NCBI RefSeq assembly: GCF_013373865.1
Contig: NC_050470.1
Location: 24,954,856 to 25,018,855 of the forward strand
Length of the DNA: 64,000 nucleotides
Direction of reading: 5' to 3'
Origin: Monomorium pharaonis
Lineage: Eukaryota; Arthropoda; Insecta; Hymenoptera; Formicidae
The position numbers were made by a program, and so were the translations under genes. Below are positions 1 through 19,799 of the stretch, piece after piece. Every line of letters begins with the position of its first letter. The stretch's first letter is position 1. A model generated the notes under the pieces. The model did no database searches. It was not told the origin of the DNA and worked only from the letters and a program-made list of their open reading frames with translations.

Positions 1-1950
1 GGTTTTCCCTAGATAATTGCAAACACAGTCTTCCTTAGGAAATAAAACAGGAAAATCTGTGGATTTTATCGCTCCATTCAATAACGTTTTACATTTTACT
101 GCGTTAATTCACAAGCTTGTGCTAATGTGATGAAAGGGGGAAGAGAATCCAAGATAATGAGATAACGTTGATTTTCCTATTGCACTACAATCTTCCTATT
201 GGTGCAATAGATGCAATCAACAAAAATCTTTATAATGTTGGAGGAAATCTATAGATTTAGTACTATTTTTTATACTATATATATTATTTTTATACTATAT
301 ATTTTTTATACTAATATATGACTTCACACGCACACGCGTACACGAGAAAAATAAAATTTAAACTAGAATTTTAACGAAGAATATGCGTTGAAATCAAGAC
401 TTTAATCAAAGAGATATGCTGCAATTACGACCAGTTTTTTTAAATTTGAATCGGCAGAATTACACATGGCTTGTGATGAAAGACGAAAATTTGGCAATTT
501 CGAATTCTTTTTCTTTTAGCATAATCATTTTATAATTTTAATTTAATTTTATCTTGTATATTACATTGACAATCTATATTATTTTATTTATGTATTATTA
601 TTTGTAATATTAGATGTATTAATGATAATAATTATGCGCTTAAGTGCACATAGGAAATTAAATTTTGATTTACAAATTTACTTCTACATGCTTTATTTGC
701 TTTTTTCTACATATTAATATTTTTTATTATTTTTCTTCAAGATGCTTACGTTGTAATATATAATATCTTTTAAACATTTTTTTTAAACATTTTTTTATCT
801 TTCTTTTTTTTAGTTCTGTTGCTTATATAGTTTTCGTGAAAAAACGCAATAGTTTTTATCATTCGAGAAACAAAATTTTGCAATAATATTAATAATTAAT
901 AATTTTTACAGTAGAATTATTATCTGCGTTAAAAAAATGTATTGTTTTCAAGAGGAAAGCGGTAGAATTCAAGGTTTACGCTTACTTTCATATTTCATGA
1001 AACCTCGTCCTCAATTTTTTAATGCGACGAGTTCGCAATAGTAATGTGTAAAGTTTATCTTACTTATAATGATTACTTTAATTTTATAGATTTATTAGTA
1101 AATTATGTATATGTTTAGTTTAGAAAAAATATTATTATTTATATTCTGTTTCTATAAGATAACGATTACACATAAGATTTTTATTTGAATTATGAATTAT
1201 AAATATAATTGATTTAAGCAAATAATATATTTTCATTAAAATACAGCTAGAATTGTTTTCTTGCAGCGCATGATATTTGCAAATTATAAGTTACACTCTT
1301 AAAGGAATTCTAATGTAACGGTTGTCAATCACTTCTATAGTTAAATTATTATTTATTAATTACAGTGACACGTGCTGATTCTTAAAGTGCCCAGAGGCCA
1401 TGTGCTCTTAAATCATTATGTATTCATTAATGAATGGCGAGAACGTATTCTAAAAAAAAGTATATGATTCATACATTATCTTTGTGCAATGCAAATGAAA
1501 CGAAAACAGTTAAGTACATTACCACACGTGAATTATCGTGACACGATTATATCTGCGGTTTATTTAATTTGGAAGTATCGTTGAGCTTAGAAATAAATAG
1601 ATAAATAAAAGAATAAATTAGTTTGATGTAATAAGAACGTTATACATATACGTAAAAGTTAATTTTACGTATTATAAATAAAAAATAATTTTATATAAAT
1701 AGAGAAGCTTTCCAAATGGTCAAAGCTAAATCTTACCGTTTGATAATATTTTATATAATTTTGTATAATTTGTATAAGTCTTTTTTTTTTATTCATTTAA
1801 ATAAAAGATTTTTAGTGAATTTTTTGTAAATTTCGAGAATATTAGAATAAATTATGGATAAATTAGAAAATTTTATTTAACTAATTTTAAATAAATGTGT
1901 AATATATTATACAATGAAAAAGTGTTAAGAAATTACGAGCGTAAATATCA

Positions 1951-1952
<2 letters not shown>

Positions 1953-1989
<37 letters not shown>
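1953..1989. repeat. (TC)n microsatellite
   Basis: Uninterrupted TC dinucleotide run of about 18 units, read directly. Confidence 0.97.
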
Positions 1990-1992
<3 letters not shown>

Positions 1993-3881
1993 CTTGATCT
2001 ATCTATTTCTCTTATGATACAAACGTTAAGATAATCATTTTTTTACATAAATTATCGTGACTAATATTTCATATTCTTTGCAAACTTCATGTTTTATTTA
2101 TGTTTAATTACTTCTCACGAGTCTGATATGTCACGTGGAGAATGAAAATAAAAATACGTGAGGAGTTATTTATATGCTTTAAAATTGCTCTAATGTGTCT
2201 TAACAAAAAATCACGAAGATAAGTATAAGTTTTTTGTTAGGAATACGGAAGGTTAGCTTCATGATCTTATTCCATCTATCGTATTCAGGTAGCTTTTCTA
2301 GAATATCTTTTGCGTTTTATTATTTGCAGCTAGGGCATCACTATTAAATGCTATAACTCAAATTATCTCGTGCTTAATGCACGCTATTTATTGCTTAACT
2401 ACTACGTCAATAACATGAACATACACGTATATATGCATCATCTAAGCATTTATTCACTTTCACTACAGGGCAATAAATAAAATCGAAAATTGCCAAAGAG
2501 AAATAGTATTTTTTAGTATTTTTTTTTATTGTATCTCATAGCAAAAAAATATTATTTTATTATGAAATGGATAAAAATTAATTGATTGAACTTATCGTAT
2601 GATTACGCTAATTTAGAATGAGCTAGTTAGGGAGAAGAAAATAATGTTTAACGGCAAACAATTTTAATATATTTGTACATTTCTGTATAATATTAGATAT
2701 ATAAGCATTAATCAATTTAAAATTGAAATTATATCAATATTTATTAGAATTGTAAATATTTTCTACAAATGATTTATGTTAAAGGGGAAAAAAATATAGC
2801 TTCTTATACCAGGTTTGAGGTGTAATTTTTCTCGTTCATTTTCTATTATGAAAACATTAATAAACATAATTCCTATAAAATATGAAATAGTATTATTAAA
2901 AACTGCTGTATTATGTTTAATAGAAGATACTTTCTAATTTATACTTATGTTTTCAAAGTTTTATTTCTGTTTAAGAAATATTATTTAAAACCGAAATGAT
3001 ACGCGTATTGTGTAGGGTAATATGGTGATCTTGTATTATATTGTTATTATTTCAAACTCCTCTCTGTGCTATATTTTGTATGTGAGAATAATGGATATTG
3101 ATATGATATTGAAATAGAATATTATGTATTTATATGTTGTATTGCGTGCTTACAGGTGCGCATATGCACAAATATATCTTCTCTATCTGACTCTAATCGA
3201 GAAAGTATATCACGCATGCATTTACGCGGATTGCTTTTTAGAACGGATTTTGATTATCGCGAGCGGTACCTACGTAACAACGTGCGTTATGTATTTTGCA
3301 TGTTGCGCAACCTTGATTGGCTGTTTGATTGCGTCAAGTGGTGAGAACAATAGCCTATATCTATTGGTCTATCCAGGCATAACCCCAGGCATTTTACTAT
3401 CTTAATCTGTTACATCCGCGGTAACCTTACTGTCTTTTATTTGATTTGCACTACCACTCTCCGGATATTTTATACGTTCCACAACAGTACATCACTTTAA
3501 CAGCGTATTTTGTACGAGCATAAATTCTAAAGATAAATTAGAAAATAAAAAGATATAAGAAAGTAAGGTTTGTGTTGATCAAATTGGAAGAAACATAAGA
3601 TGTATACTGGTGGAATATGACAAGAGTAATACATATATAAACATATATATGTATACATATATACATGTATACATAAAATTTTAGTTAAGAAATAAAGCAT
3701 AATAAAACATTTTCTTTATTACAATATATTATTCTTTATTCTGATAAATTAGATTATTAATATACTCGTATGTTATAATGACATTTAAAAAACATGTTCA
3801 CAAAGAAACAGATAACCAATGTATCTTTACATATACTTTATTATTTTAAAGTAAATTTTTATCTTCTACTAAAGGGCTTGC

Positions 3882-3887
3882 TTTATT
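3882..3887 (-). promoter_or_regulatory. Candidate poly(A) signal of the class C-like gene
   Basis: TTTATT on the plus strand is AATAAA on the minus strand, about 40 nt past the minus-strand stop at 3926. A second AATAAA lies at 3842-3837. The position fits a short 3' UTR, but no transcript confirms it. Confidence 0.4.
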
Positions 3888-3925
3888 TAATATTCATGCG
3901 ATCTATCATCTTCGATGCATTTGCG

Positions 3926-10524
<6,599 letters not shown>

Positions 10525-12410
10525 GTGTGTTTTGAGTAAATAGATTAATTCAAATCTTGATTGAATGGTTTGAGTTCTTTGAAATTGAGAAATGTGAATG
10601 CTTTTCTTGAATTTCTTATTATAGTAAAATATACATAACACCAGTGAAAATAATACTAAATAAATAAATAAAATTTTCTTTTATACGCTGACTTACCGTG
10701 TGAAGTAATTATCAAATTTTTTTTATTATATTAATCACAACCAGTGTAATTAAAGATAATAAACTGTTATTTATATTATTCTTTTGCTGTTAAATGAATA
10801 TTTGCCACATGATCATTTTTTAATTTGTAATTATGAACACATGACAAGAAAAAAAAAGGGAAGTTTATGCATGCAGAACACAATATATAATAATGTATCG
10901 TAGCGTAATATTTCTTATGACAAATTTTACTGAACTATTCGTTTCAAGTGCAGACCCTGATATTGAATTCTGGAAGCTTTATAAAGTAACTGATGCGATA
11001 TATCTTATGCGAATTTGTAAGGTTTTCAATATGTCCTCGTACAGGAAAAGTTCTCACAATCTACCATTTGACGTAGCTCTGGACATATAGGAAAACATTA
11101 CAAATGTTATAAATTTTTAGTAGAAACTAGCCGCTCTTTATAGAAAATAAGAAAATTAGTTATTTAAAAAAAGATTCGATAAATTATGTATTCCATTACA
11201 AAATTATATTATACTTTGACTGTCTTTATCTTATCCGTATTTTAATATAAACATAAATTACTTTGTCTTTTTTGTGTTTTTATACTGCTTTTAACATTAA
11301 TTGAAAGCAATTTAATTTTTTTTATTAAATTAAAATTGTTAAATTAAAATTATAGTGAAAATTATTTACTGAACTTTTAATAAATTTTATTTTATAGTGT
11401 TTTAGATTTCAGATGATAAATACAATTATAATAGAAAATGAATAAAATTTTTTAATATTAATAAAGAGAAAAATCAAAATTGCAATTATAAAAACTTAAT
11501 TTATTATTTAAAAAAATAGAATACTTATTAACAAATATACAACACTTGTTGTTAATGTTATAACACTTATTGAAAAGTATTGAAAAAACAAAAACTTTCA
11601 AAAATATATAATTAATATAATAAAAAATGATTTTATATTTTTTATTAGTTTTTTTTACGAAGATTTATTTTTTTGTTTAATTCTATTTCAAGTAATTAAA
11701 ACTCTTACATAACAATAATATTTTTGCAATTAGTTTGACTTGAGAACCTCTCTTAATTCACTCATAAGCTTGTTAACAGGTTAGTATAGTAGACCAGGTT
11801 GGTCGATAAGAAGAATCCAATATTTAATTCTTCTTACGTCACTAATCTTGTCTTTGTATTCGTTTTTTTTACTTCTTAATTCTTTCATATTGAACAGTTA
11901 GAAAATTGTAAAATTTGTAATAGTATCTAATTTAGCAGATTAATACAATAATTTTGCAAACAAATCGGAGTTTTGCTTCCAGAAGATTTACAAAATTAAT
12001 GGGTTTTTTCTTTAGTGTTTAATTTACTATAATCTGTCATATAACAATTATTTTTTAAATAACAATTACTTAGTTTTAGAAATGTCTAAATTATTACTGT
12101 GTACATATTTTTTTGAGAATGAAGAAATTTTTTAATACTATCAGTTTAATTGAGAACATTTTAAAAACATTTAAATTATAAATGAGAGTAAAATAATCAT
12201 AATTATATTGCCACAATAATAATGTTTGATAAATATGTGATAAATTATATGTATTAATAAGTGGCATGATGTAATATTATTGATAAAGATATTAAATAAA
12301 AAATTATATATTTATAACTATATAAAATATATATTTTTTTTGATATCTTTATTTTTGGATAAGCATTCATATTATAGGTTTTTCCATATGATAATATTTT
12401 AATAACACAG

Positions 12411-12527
12411 ATGGCGGCAGAAATCAAAAGGGTTACTTTGTATGACTTTGTGAGTTATATTAATTTCAAGCAACACGAGATGGCACCACTATCTGATGCT
12501 AATGATGATGACTTCTTGTACGGATAA
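12411..12527 (+). other. Possible 38-codon small ORF
   Basis: An ATG directly after AACACAG opens 38 codons (MAAEIKRVTLYDFVSYI...) to TAA, with a good start context and a mixed, protein-like composition in an otherwise AT-rich tract. I recognise no family. Chance is quite possible, as is a regulatory role for the repeated GATGGC motif it contains. Confidence 0.2.
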
Positions 12528-15500
12528 CTGATTTATACAATCATTTAGGCTTATTGTTATCTAGAGAGCTCAGCATAACGCAGATATACTCACATATAAT
12601 TACACATTATACATTTATTAATATACACATGTTTTTATATATAATTGTTTTATAAATTGTTCTACATTTAAGAAAAAGATAGAATCAAGATATAATTTAA
12701 AAAAAATAAAGATAAGATAAGAATGAAAGTCATATAAAGTAAACAAAGCAAAGTTGATTTTTTATTAATATCTCTTAAAAACTAATGACTTATTTAATAC
12801 ATATCTTTGGACATTATTAGTATCCTGTTTATTTCTTTTCGTACCGCCTATAATTAGTTATATCATTTATTATGTACAATTTTTTTAAATATAAACAATC
12901 ATACTTTCTGAAGATGTTAAAGTAAAAATCACTTGATTATTTTTTATTGTACAGCATTTTCTTTAGTGACTTAATTGTTGAGTACTGGATAATTTTACAA
13001 TTATCCAAATAATCACAGAGTTAAATAATTTTGACTATTTATGAAAGTGTGCATAAAAGTTTAAAAAATCTTGTGTGTGTATGTGTGTATTCTATAGTCA
13101 ATAATTGATTATTAAATATAATGATAATTGAATGATTATAGATATCGAAATGATTGAAGTTATTATCAAAGACATTTTTGTAATTTTAGATAAGAAATTT
13201 ATATTAGTTCTTTATAGTTGATTAAATCTTATTTTTTATTTTATTATTTAAACTATATTGTACATACTAAAATAAGTATTATCCTTTCTACATGCATCTA
13301 ATTGGTACATACAAGTTATAATTTAGTTCAATAACACGATGGCAATTAAGAAACATTATACTCACAATTAGCTTGACGAACGTTTTGTTTTGCTTACAAG
13401 GATGTGATTTAAGTAACTCTTTGATATAGATTATAGATGATCGCACGGACAACCGTACTATGCGAAACAGACACATTCCGCTATTGAATCGTAATTCTTT
13501 CAACTAGTCATACAAACGATTCGCAAACCGATCTTTGCACTTCAAAGGCAAATAAGAAAAAGCGCGGAAGGATATATTTGCGTCTGCGCTGGCCATTACT
13601 TACGTTGGCACAGGACCAACAATAACAGTGGCGGACTTTTAAAAGCTAGAGACGCGGGGCTTCCTCGTATCTCAAACATCCCCATACTGTCCAGTTGTAG
13701 GTTGGTGCAGACACAGCCTGCAATCTTTATCCATCTCTATCTACACGTCCGTCGGATGTTCGATAAATCCTCTGACGAATTCTCGACTAACAGTTTCACG
13801 CTGAACTTCGTAGGTATTGTTATAGGGAGAAAAAGGGCCGAGAGAGTGAACATGATGGAAAACTTACTTATCCCACTCTTGTATTTCCAGCAAACTCCAC
13901 TTTACTCTCATATTACATTTGGGTTTAGGAGGGTTTTAACCGGTGTCAATATTACGTCAGAATCACTGCAGCAGGGTCGAATGACATATAATTTAGATTC
14001 CTTGGACAATGTAAACTAGGTCAGTGCGATGATTTCTAATGAGATTAATAATTGTTATTTCTAATGAACAATTTTTCCGATGACAAACATTTTATGATTT
14101 TATAACTGCTAAAAATTGTCGTTGAAAATACATTGTGCTATTTTTCTATGATAAAACTTATTTATCTCAATTTAACTTACGCATATTTTAAAATTTTTAC
14201 TTTACTGACATATTTCGAATTTATTTCCATTTTCTAAACTTATTGCTAACAAAGATATAGCTAAATTGGATTTTTTAAATTTATTCTATTGAATATTTGG
14301 AACGGAGTTAACATTTTCTAATAGAGTGATGCCAATATAGAAAATTGCGTATAAATATACATGGAATACATATTACATATTATTGCTAATATAATTATTT
14401 TTTATAATTTATCTTTCTTATTTCTTCTTCTTTTTCTTTCATTCATCACTGCAAGCGATGATTTGATTCGATTGCGAGACATTACGTACGCCGATAAATT
14501 ATAGTTACTAGTTTTGGCTCCGATCCGTCCAATATTTACTTTATGATTTCTTTGTGCCATCACGTGTTCCATGACACATTTGAAATATGAATATACATTG
14601 GCCCGTAGACAGTTAGATTCAGGACAAGTGCATGCAATCGCAAAAATGAGCGAAAAATGGATACGTATATTAGTATAATCAAGAACGGAATGTTTATTCG
14701 AGAAAGAAAAATTAAGAAATGCAATGTTATGTAATGTCTGACTGCAAAAATAGAACAAATAAAGTTGACTTAAAAATATTTAATGGAAGTAATAAAAGAT
14801 GTGGTTACTAGATTTAGAAACTCTGTGATTCTAGAACAGGAATTATAACTCTGAGATAGGCACGCGAATAAGCCACATTCATTGCGGTTTGCGCGTCTAG
14901 CTAACATTCTTTTTACACACATCGGTGAATGATCATGCATAAAATCTAGTGTCAGTACCGTCGTGCCGTAATTCTTTTGTGAGACTTCTGATTTCGGACG
15001 CGACATCGCGGTGCCTCTACGACGCGCGACGTAACGTTAACGCTGACAAATGCCCGCGCGAAAGTTTATCCGTAATCGACCGGAAACGTGAAGACTGGCC
15101 TAGATTTCGTGGCGTAAACTGTCCAGAAAAAAAAAATTTGCAAGTAAATGTCTCTTGATTGTCGATAGTTTTGTTATTAATTCATCCAAAGTTTTAGTTT
15201 TTTGTATCTTAAGCTTTATATTTGTTTGACCTTTTAGTTAAGTAGAAATAAACCATTGATAATTTGCATACAACTTTACGCATTGTATTTATATATCTCT
15301 CAAATTTAAAACGGATCTTACAGGCTTATTTTTGTCCTGAACTCTCCGTGTACAACGTTTTATGATTGTACGTTACAATGTTAAACGAGGTTAATGGATA
15401 AACCGTTGAATTACGCTCGCTGTCATTCATTATAACCGTCGCGCCGACATTTTCCTTTGCTTAGCATAATCGGGTCGCTTTGCGAGCTTTGTTGTTGCTT

Positions 15501-18500
15501 CTCTAGCCGTCGGCGCACTTGGCTCGCATGCGGGTAGAAAAATTTTCGCGTCGTTTAGCAAGAACGACATGCAACGGATCTTCAGCCGTGGAAGCGCCAC
15601 GGTTGGAGAGATCGGAGTATTGCATGCGCGTGACCCAATATGGAGAAATTGAGTCTCTCTCTCTCCCCCTCCCCCCCCGTTACACCTACGTATTATTCAT
15701 CGACCATTCAAGTGGCAATGTTAAGATTGATTGACTAAGCGATCGGCATAAGTAGAATACTGCATTCTTCGCGAATAAACACACGATTGTTCGATCTCCT
15801 ATCCCGCGTTGTTACCTGCGAAATCCAAAATTTATTGCGAGAACAATGTATGTTTTCTCTGTTTATTTAGAGATTACATTAAACATAATGAAATGAATGA
15901 AACTTTTAATGGATTATTGATGAGAGCTCTTCACTGTTAATTTGCGTTATCATTATTTTACGTCGATTAATACAAAATAAATAATAAGTCGGAACAGTAC
16001 TCGCATTACAATTGCAGTGCAATCCTGTTTTGTTGATCGGTTCCCAATTTGGAAAGCGCTTTATAGAGTGTTACAGTTAAAATATTAAATAAACGTGACG
16101 TAAAACCCAGTGATTGACAGCTTGATTGAAGTGATGTCATATGACCACGTTTTTAATCAAGCACAGATATTCACTGATTATAAGTATTTCAACAATATAC
16201 AAGTATACGTATATAGATCAAGCCTCTGTACACTTCCACTATATAAAAATAAAACTGGAAATTGACAGCTCAGTATTGAAAGAAATAGTATCTCTCTTTC
16301 AATATATTTTTTATTCTATCTAACAAAAATGTGTATTACAAGATAAGAAAAGTAAGAAAAATAAAATATATTAACATTTTTCACGCATAAATCACTTCGT
16401 GAGATAAAGCACAAATATTCCTTTTATAAAATTTTACTATTTTTATCAAACTGCTATAAGAAGTTAAAAAGGATTTTTATCAATAAAAGTAAAGAGAAAA
16501 ACTTAAATTATTTTTATTTATTTTATATATTTAAATAGCTATATATAAAAATCTACGAGAAATTGATGTTAATTATTAATTACTAAAATATTTTTTAATC
16601 AAACTGGATGAGTGAATAAATATTCGAAATGCATGAGAAATAAATTTACTTTATTGTGAATATATTGCTGAATGGTACCAACCTGTATCGTGAGAGCCAT
16701 TTTTCAGGCATCTGTGACACTTGAAACAACTATAGAAAGCTATTTAGTAAACTGCGATGACTTATCGAACGGTGAAACCCACGTGTATCATATACGCGGC
16801 AGTCTCATGGGAATTCGTAAATTGCTGGTGAAATATTGCAGAATTTCTCATATGAATTTGGCGGCGTTGATTACGCGACCTAGTTTAGTTGCGTGCGACG
16901 TCATTGACGTCTTGCCGTACGTATTGACGTATTCATAAATAAAATCTGTTAACGTTGACGTGACTGCTTATGATACACGATGCTACGACGTTGATTAGAT
17001 TTCTCGTCGTGGTTGTAACATTAGATTGACAAAGACGTAACAAAAGTTTTCATAACAAAAGTTTAACGATCCAAGTAATTAAGCATAATATGATATATAA
17101 AACGTTTGTAATAATAATAATAGGTAATTCTCATGAAAACTGTGCATATAACTATAAAAATTCTTGCGTTTCTCAGAAAGAGAAACTATATATAACAGCT
17201 TTGCAAACTAGTACAAGAAATAAGAGAAGTGTCATTTCTCGGTTGAGGTAGTTCTTGGTATTTGATAAAAATTTTAGTGTAAATTTTTACAATCTTAGCT
17301 TATGTGAATTACGCGCCATATATTTGTTGGTCTTGAAACATATTTCAGACACAAAGCCGAAATAATTAATTCACAAATTAAATTTACGGGCAAAAATGTT
17401 GAGTAAAAATTTTAAAGAAACGAGAAAATAGATTTGTCCCAAAAATTCTTGATAAGAAATATTCGCGATGTATTAATATTGCAACACCAACGGACTGCAT
17501 TGACAATATGCTTATTTCGAATATTCAATTTGAAGTCATATGCATATCACTATAATCTTAATTAACTTTTATAATATAAACTTTATGACATTAATTCACA
17601 CGTGTGTTTATGCGGAAAAGCCGAATTTACAAGCCGAGTAGATTGTAGCGACGGTGTACGTATCGTAAATGCAAATATCTAACAGGATACCTGATTCAGT
17701 TAATTTAGGCAGATAAACTTCTTGTGTAACTACATAAACCAATTATACAACTATTATTTGCGTAAAATTTTCAATTACTACTATTATAATAGATAATTAG
17801 AAGAAATTAGATATATACGAATCAGATAAAGTATAATTTGTGCAAACGTATAACTCTAAGAATAAATGATATTATATAATTATATGACAAGTTTCCTATG
17901 ATAGATTTTTACAACTAGTTTGTATAATTATATTTTTTAAAAATATTTATAAATTTATCACATAATTTTCTCTCTCAAATACTTTTTCTGAAGCAATCAC
18001 AATCTTTATGATTGTGAAATGTCAATTATGAAAAATTATTATTAAAATACAAATTTTATGTCAATTTATTATGAATTCTTTATTAAATTATTTATACATA
18101 ATGAATATATTTTTAATAAGTTTTTAAGATCTATTTAATCGGTATTTATTTTTAATTAAAAAGTTCTAGTTAAGAGTTTCTTAGTGAGAACATATAATTA
18201 TATAAATGCAGACTTCATTAATTGATCAAAGAGATCTATGATCAAAGATACATTACATTTATTTTATATGAAGATATGTAATTACTAAAGCAATGAAGAT
18301 TATAATTTTATGATGCTTTTAATTAAAAGCGTTTATAAAAATGTATGCGAGAAAGTAGTTTGCATTGAATTATATTTAAATTTTTATTGAGAAAATAAAT
18401 AATTCTATTAAAATTGGAGTATGTCGGAATTTTCAAAATTGGAATTTTCTGCATTATTTTGTATCTCGTATACATAATACATATTTAATATTTCTATTAA

Positions 18501-18713
18501 ATTACTTAAAAAATATTTTAAAGCTATTACAATTTCTTTCAATTATTTGCAGAATATTTTTTACTTTTTTATTTTATACCACATCTTTTTTAATCATTAT
18601 TATAGATAACAATTTTAATGTAAGATATGATTTTTAATTTAATCAAAACCGCGTAAATAAATAAATTTTTTTTAATCAAATATTTTTGGTAATATTTTAT
18701 ATGTGAAAATTTA

Positions 18714-18767
18714 ATTTACGATACAACAATGCATATAATCTATTATATGCATTGTTGTATCGTAAAT
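18714..18767. repeat. Perfect 26-bp hairpin
   Basis: Arms 18714-18739 and 18742-18767 are exact reverse complements with a 2-bp loop; each arm contains TACGATACAACAATGC. No similar flanking repeat is seen. It could be a minimal TIR-element remnant or a recent snap-back duplication. Confidence 0.9.
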
Positions 18768-19512
18768 ACTTTGCATTATTTGTCAGAATATTTATTCTTG
18801 TATTTTAAAATTTTTTTAAATACAAAAATTGCAACGTATATGCCGACAATTTATTTTAGCATAAAATAAATCACTTTTAATAATGCGTGTCTTTGCTTCA
18901 TCGCGCTTCACTTCAAAGCGAGGAGCACGAGAATGTCCCAAATCGACTACAATGCAAACTGAGAAGATTGACAGCGAGAGATTTAAATGGAATGCGCTTG
19001 GTTTCCTAATAGGGAATCGTGTTTATTGCAGCTTATTTCGTACTTCACTACACCGTTATTAACCTATATTGAGAAAGATATAATATGAGAAATTGGCAGA
19101 AAAAAGAAACAGAAATACAATGATAATACAACCAGTTGCAGTTTCAATATTTAATAAATAATTAAAATATATGCTGAAACTCAAGATTTTTCTCAAATTT
19201 AAAAATAAGAGAAGATGCACTTTTAGACATTGTATTAATAATAACAATTTTATTACTGTATCGTTGAACACTGATGATCATGAATTAAATTGTGGAAGTA
19301 ACGCGTTATGTCTACTACTGCGTTTTATAATTACAAAAGTTACACGTATTTTAATACGTCGCATTTATCGCAACTGAAACCAATAACGTGCATTTTCTTC
19401 TTATCATTATCAACCATACATCCGAATGCGTTATCTTCTCTCTGTCTATAAAAATAATAAAATTTATAATGAATAAAAAATAATGATAAAATAATCATAT
19501 AAATATCATATT

Positions 19513-19702
19513 AGGTCAATTTACACATATCCGTAATGTGCCGTGTCCGCTCAGTTCGTGATTTTCCGTCAGTGTCAGTGATGATGAATATTGGTTTTTT
19601 GATTTTAAATGGACATGTTCACACAGTCCGACACAATACCGTAAAAATCACGAACTAAATGGATACAGCACTGGTACATTACGGATATGTATAAATTACC
19701 TT
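19513..19702. mobile_element. MITE-like element with about 65-bp imperfect inverted termini
   Basis: The left end (near TTTACACATATCCGTAATGTG) and the right end (CATTACGGATATGTATAAATT) are inverted repeats. The similarity continues inward through AGTTCGTGATTTT and CCGTGTC-like segments. There is no internal coding capacity. It sits about 0.3 kb upstream of the CpG-rich 5' region of the peptide receptor. Confidence 0.7.
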
Positions 19703-19799
19703 TAAATGTTTGAAATATTTATTTTGATTTATTGATATTTAAAAATAGAAAGAATCGTAATTGATTTTTTTAAAAAGAAAGAGATATGATGTTCACTTA

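Larger units (their letters stand above)
1..3925. other. AT-rich region, no supported gene
   Basis: The stretch holds only short chance reading frames. It contains a (TC)n microsatellite near 1953-1989 and TATA/GTATAC-rich patches near 3630-3675. The one slightly GC-richer patch is 3150-3345, where a 93-codon frame (3124-3405) is hydrophobic and Cys-rich, but I recognise no family in it. It lies downstream of the 3' end of the minus-strand class C-like gene. Confidence 0.6.
10525..19512. other. Intergenic region between divergent genes, left part
   Basis: Mostly AT-rich with no recognisable coding exon. CpG-containing, GC-richer patches occur at about 13500-13720, 14880-15130 and 15420-15740. 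The first has minus-strand GTAAGT/GTGAGT-type donors (near 13605 and 13366) and could hold a non-coding first exon of the minus-strand class C-like gene. That is speculative. Confidence 0.45.

Noticed and set aside
3124..3405. 93-codon hydrophobic, Cys-rich frame that could be a membrane-protein exon
   Set aside because: No family recognised, no partner exons with matching phase, and a competing open frame in another phase; kept only as a remark.
13702..14019. 105-codon plus-strand frame
   Set aside because: Non-ATG start, no family, composition like its surroundings.
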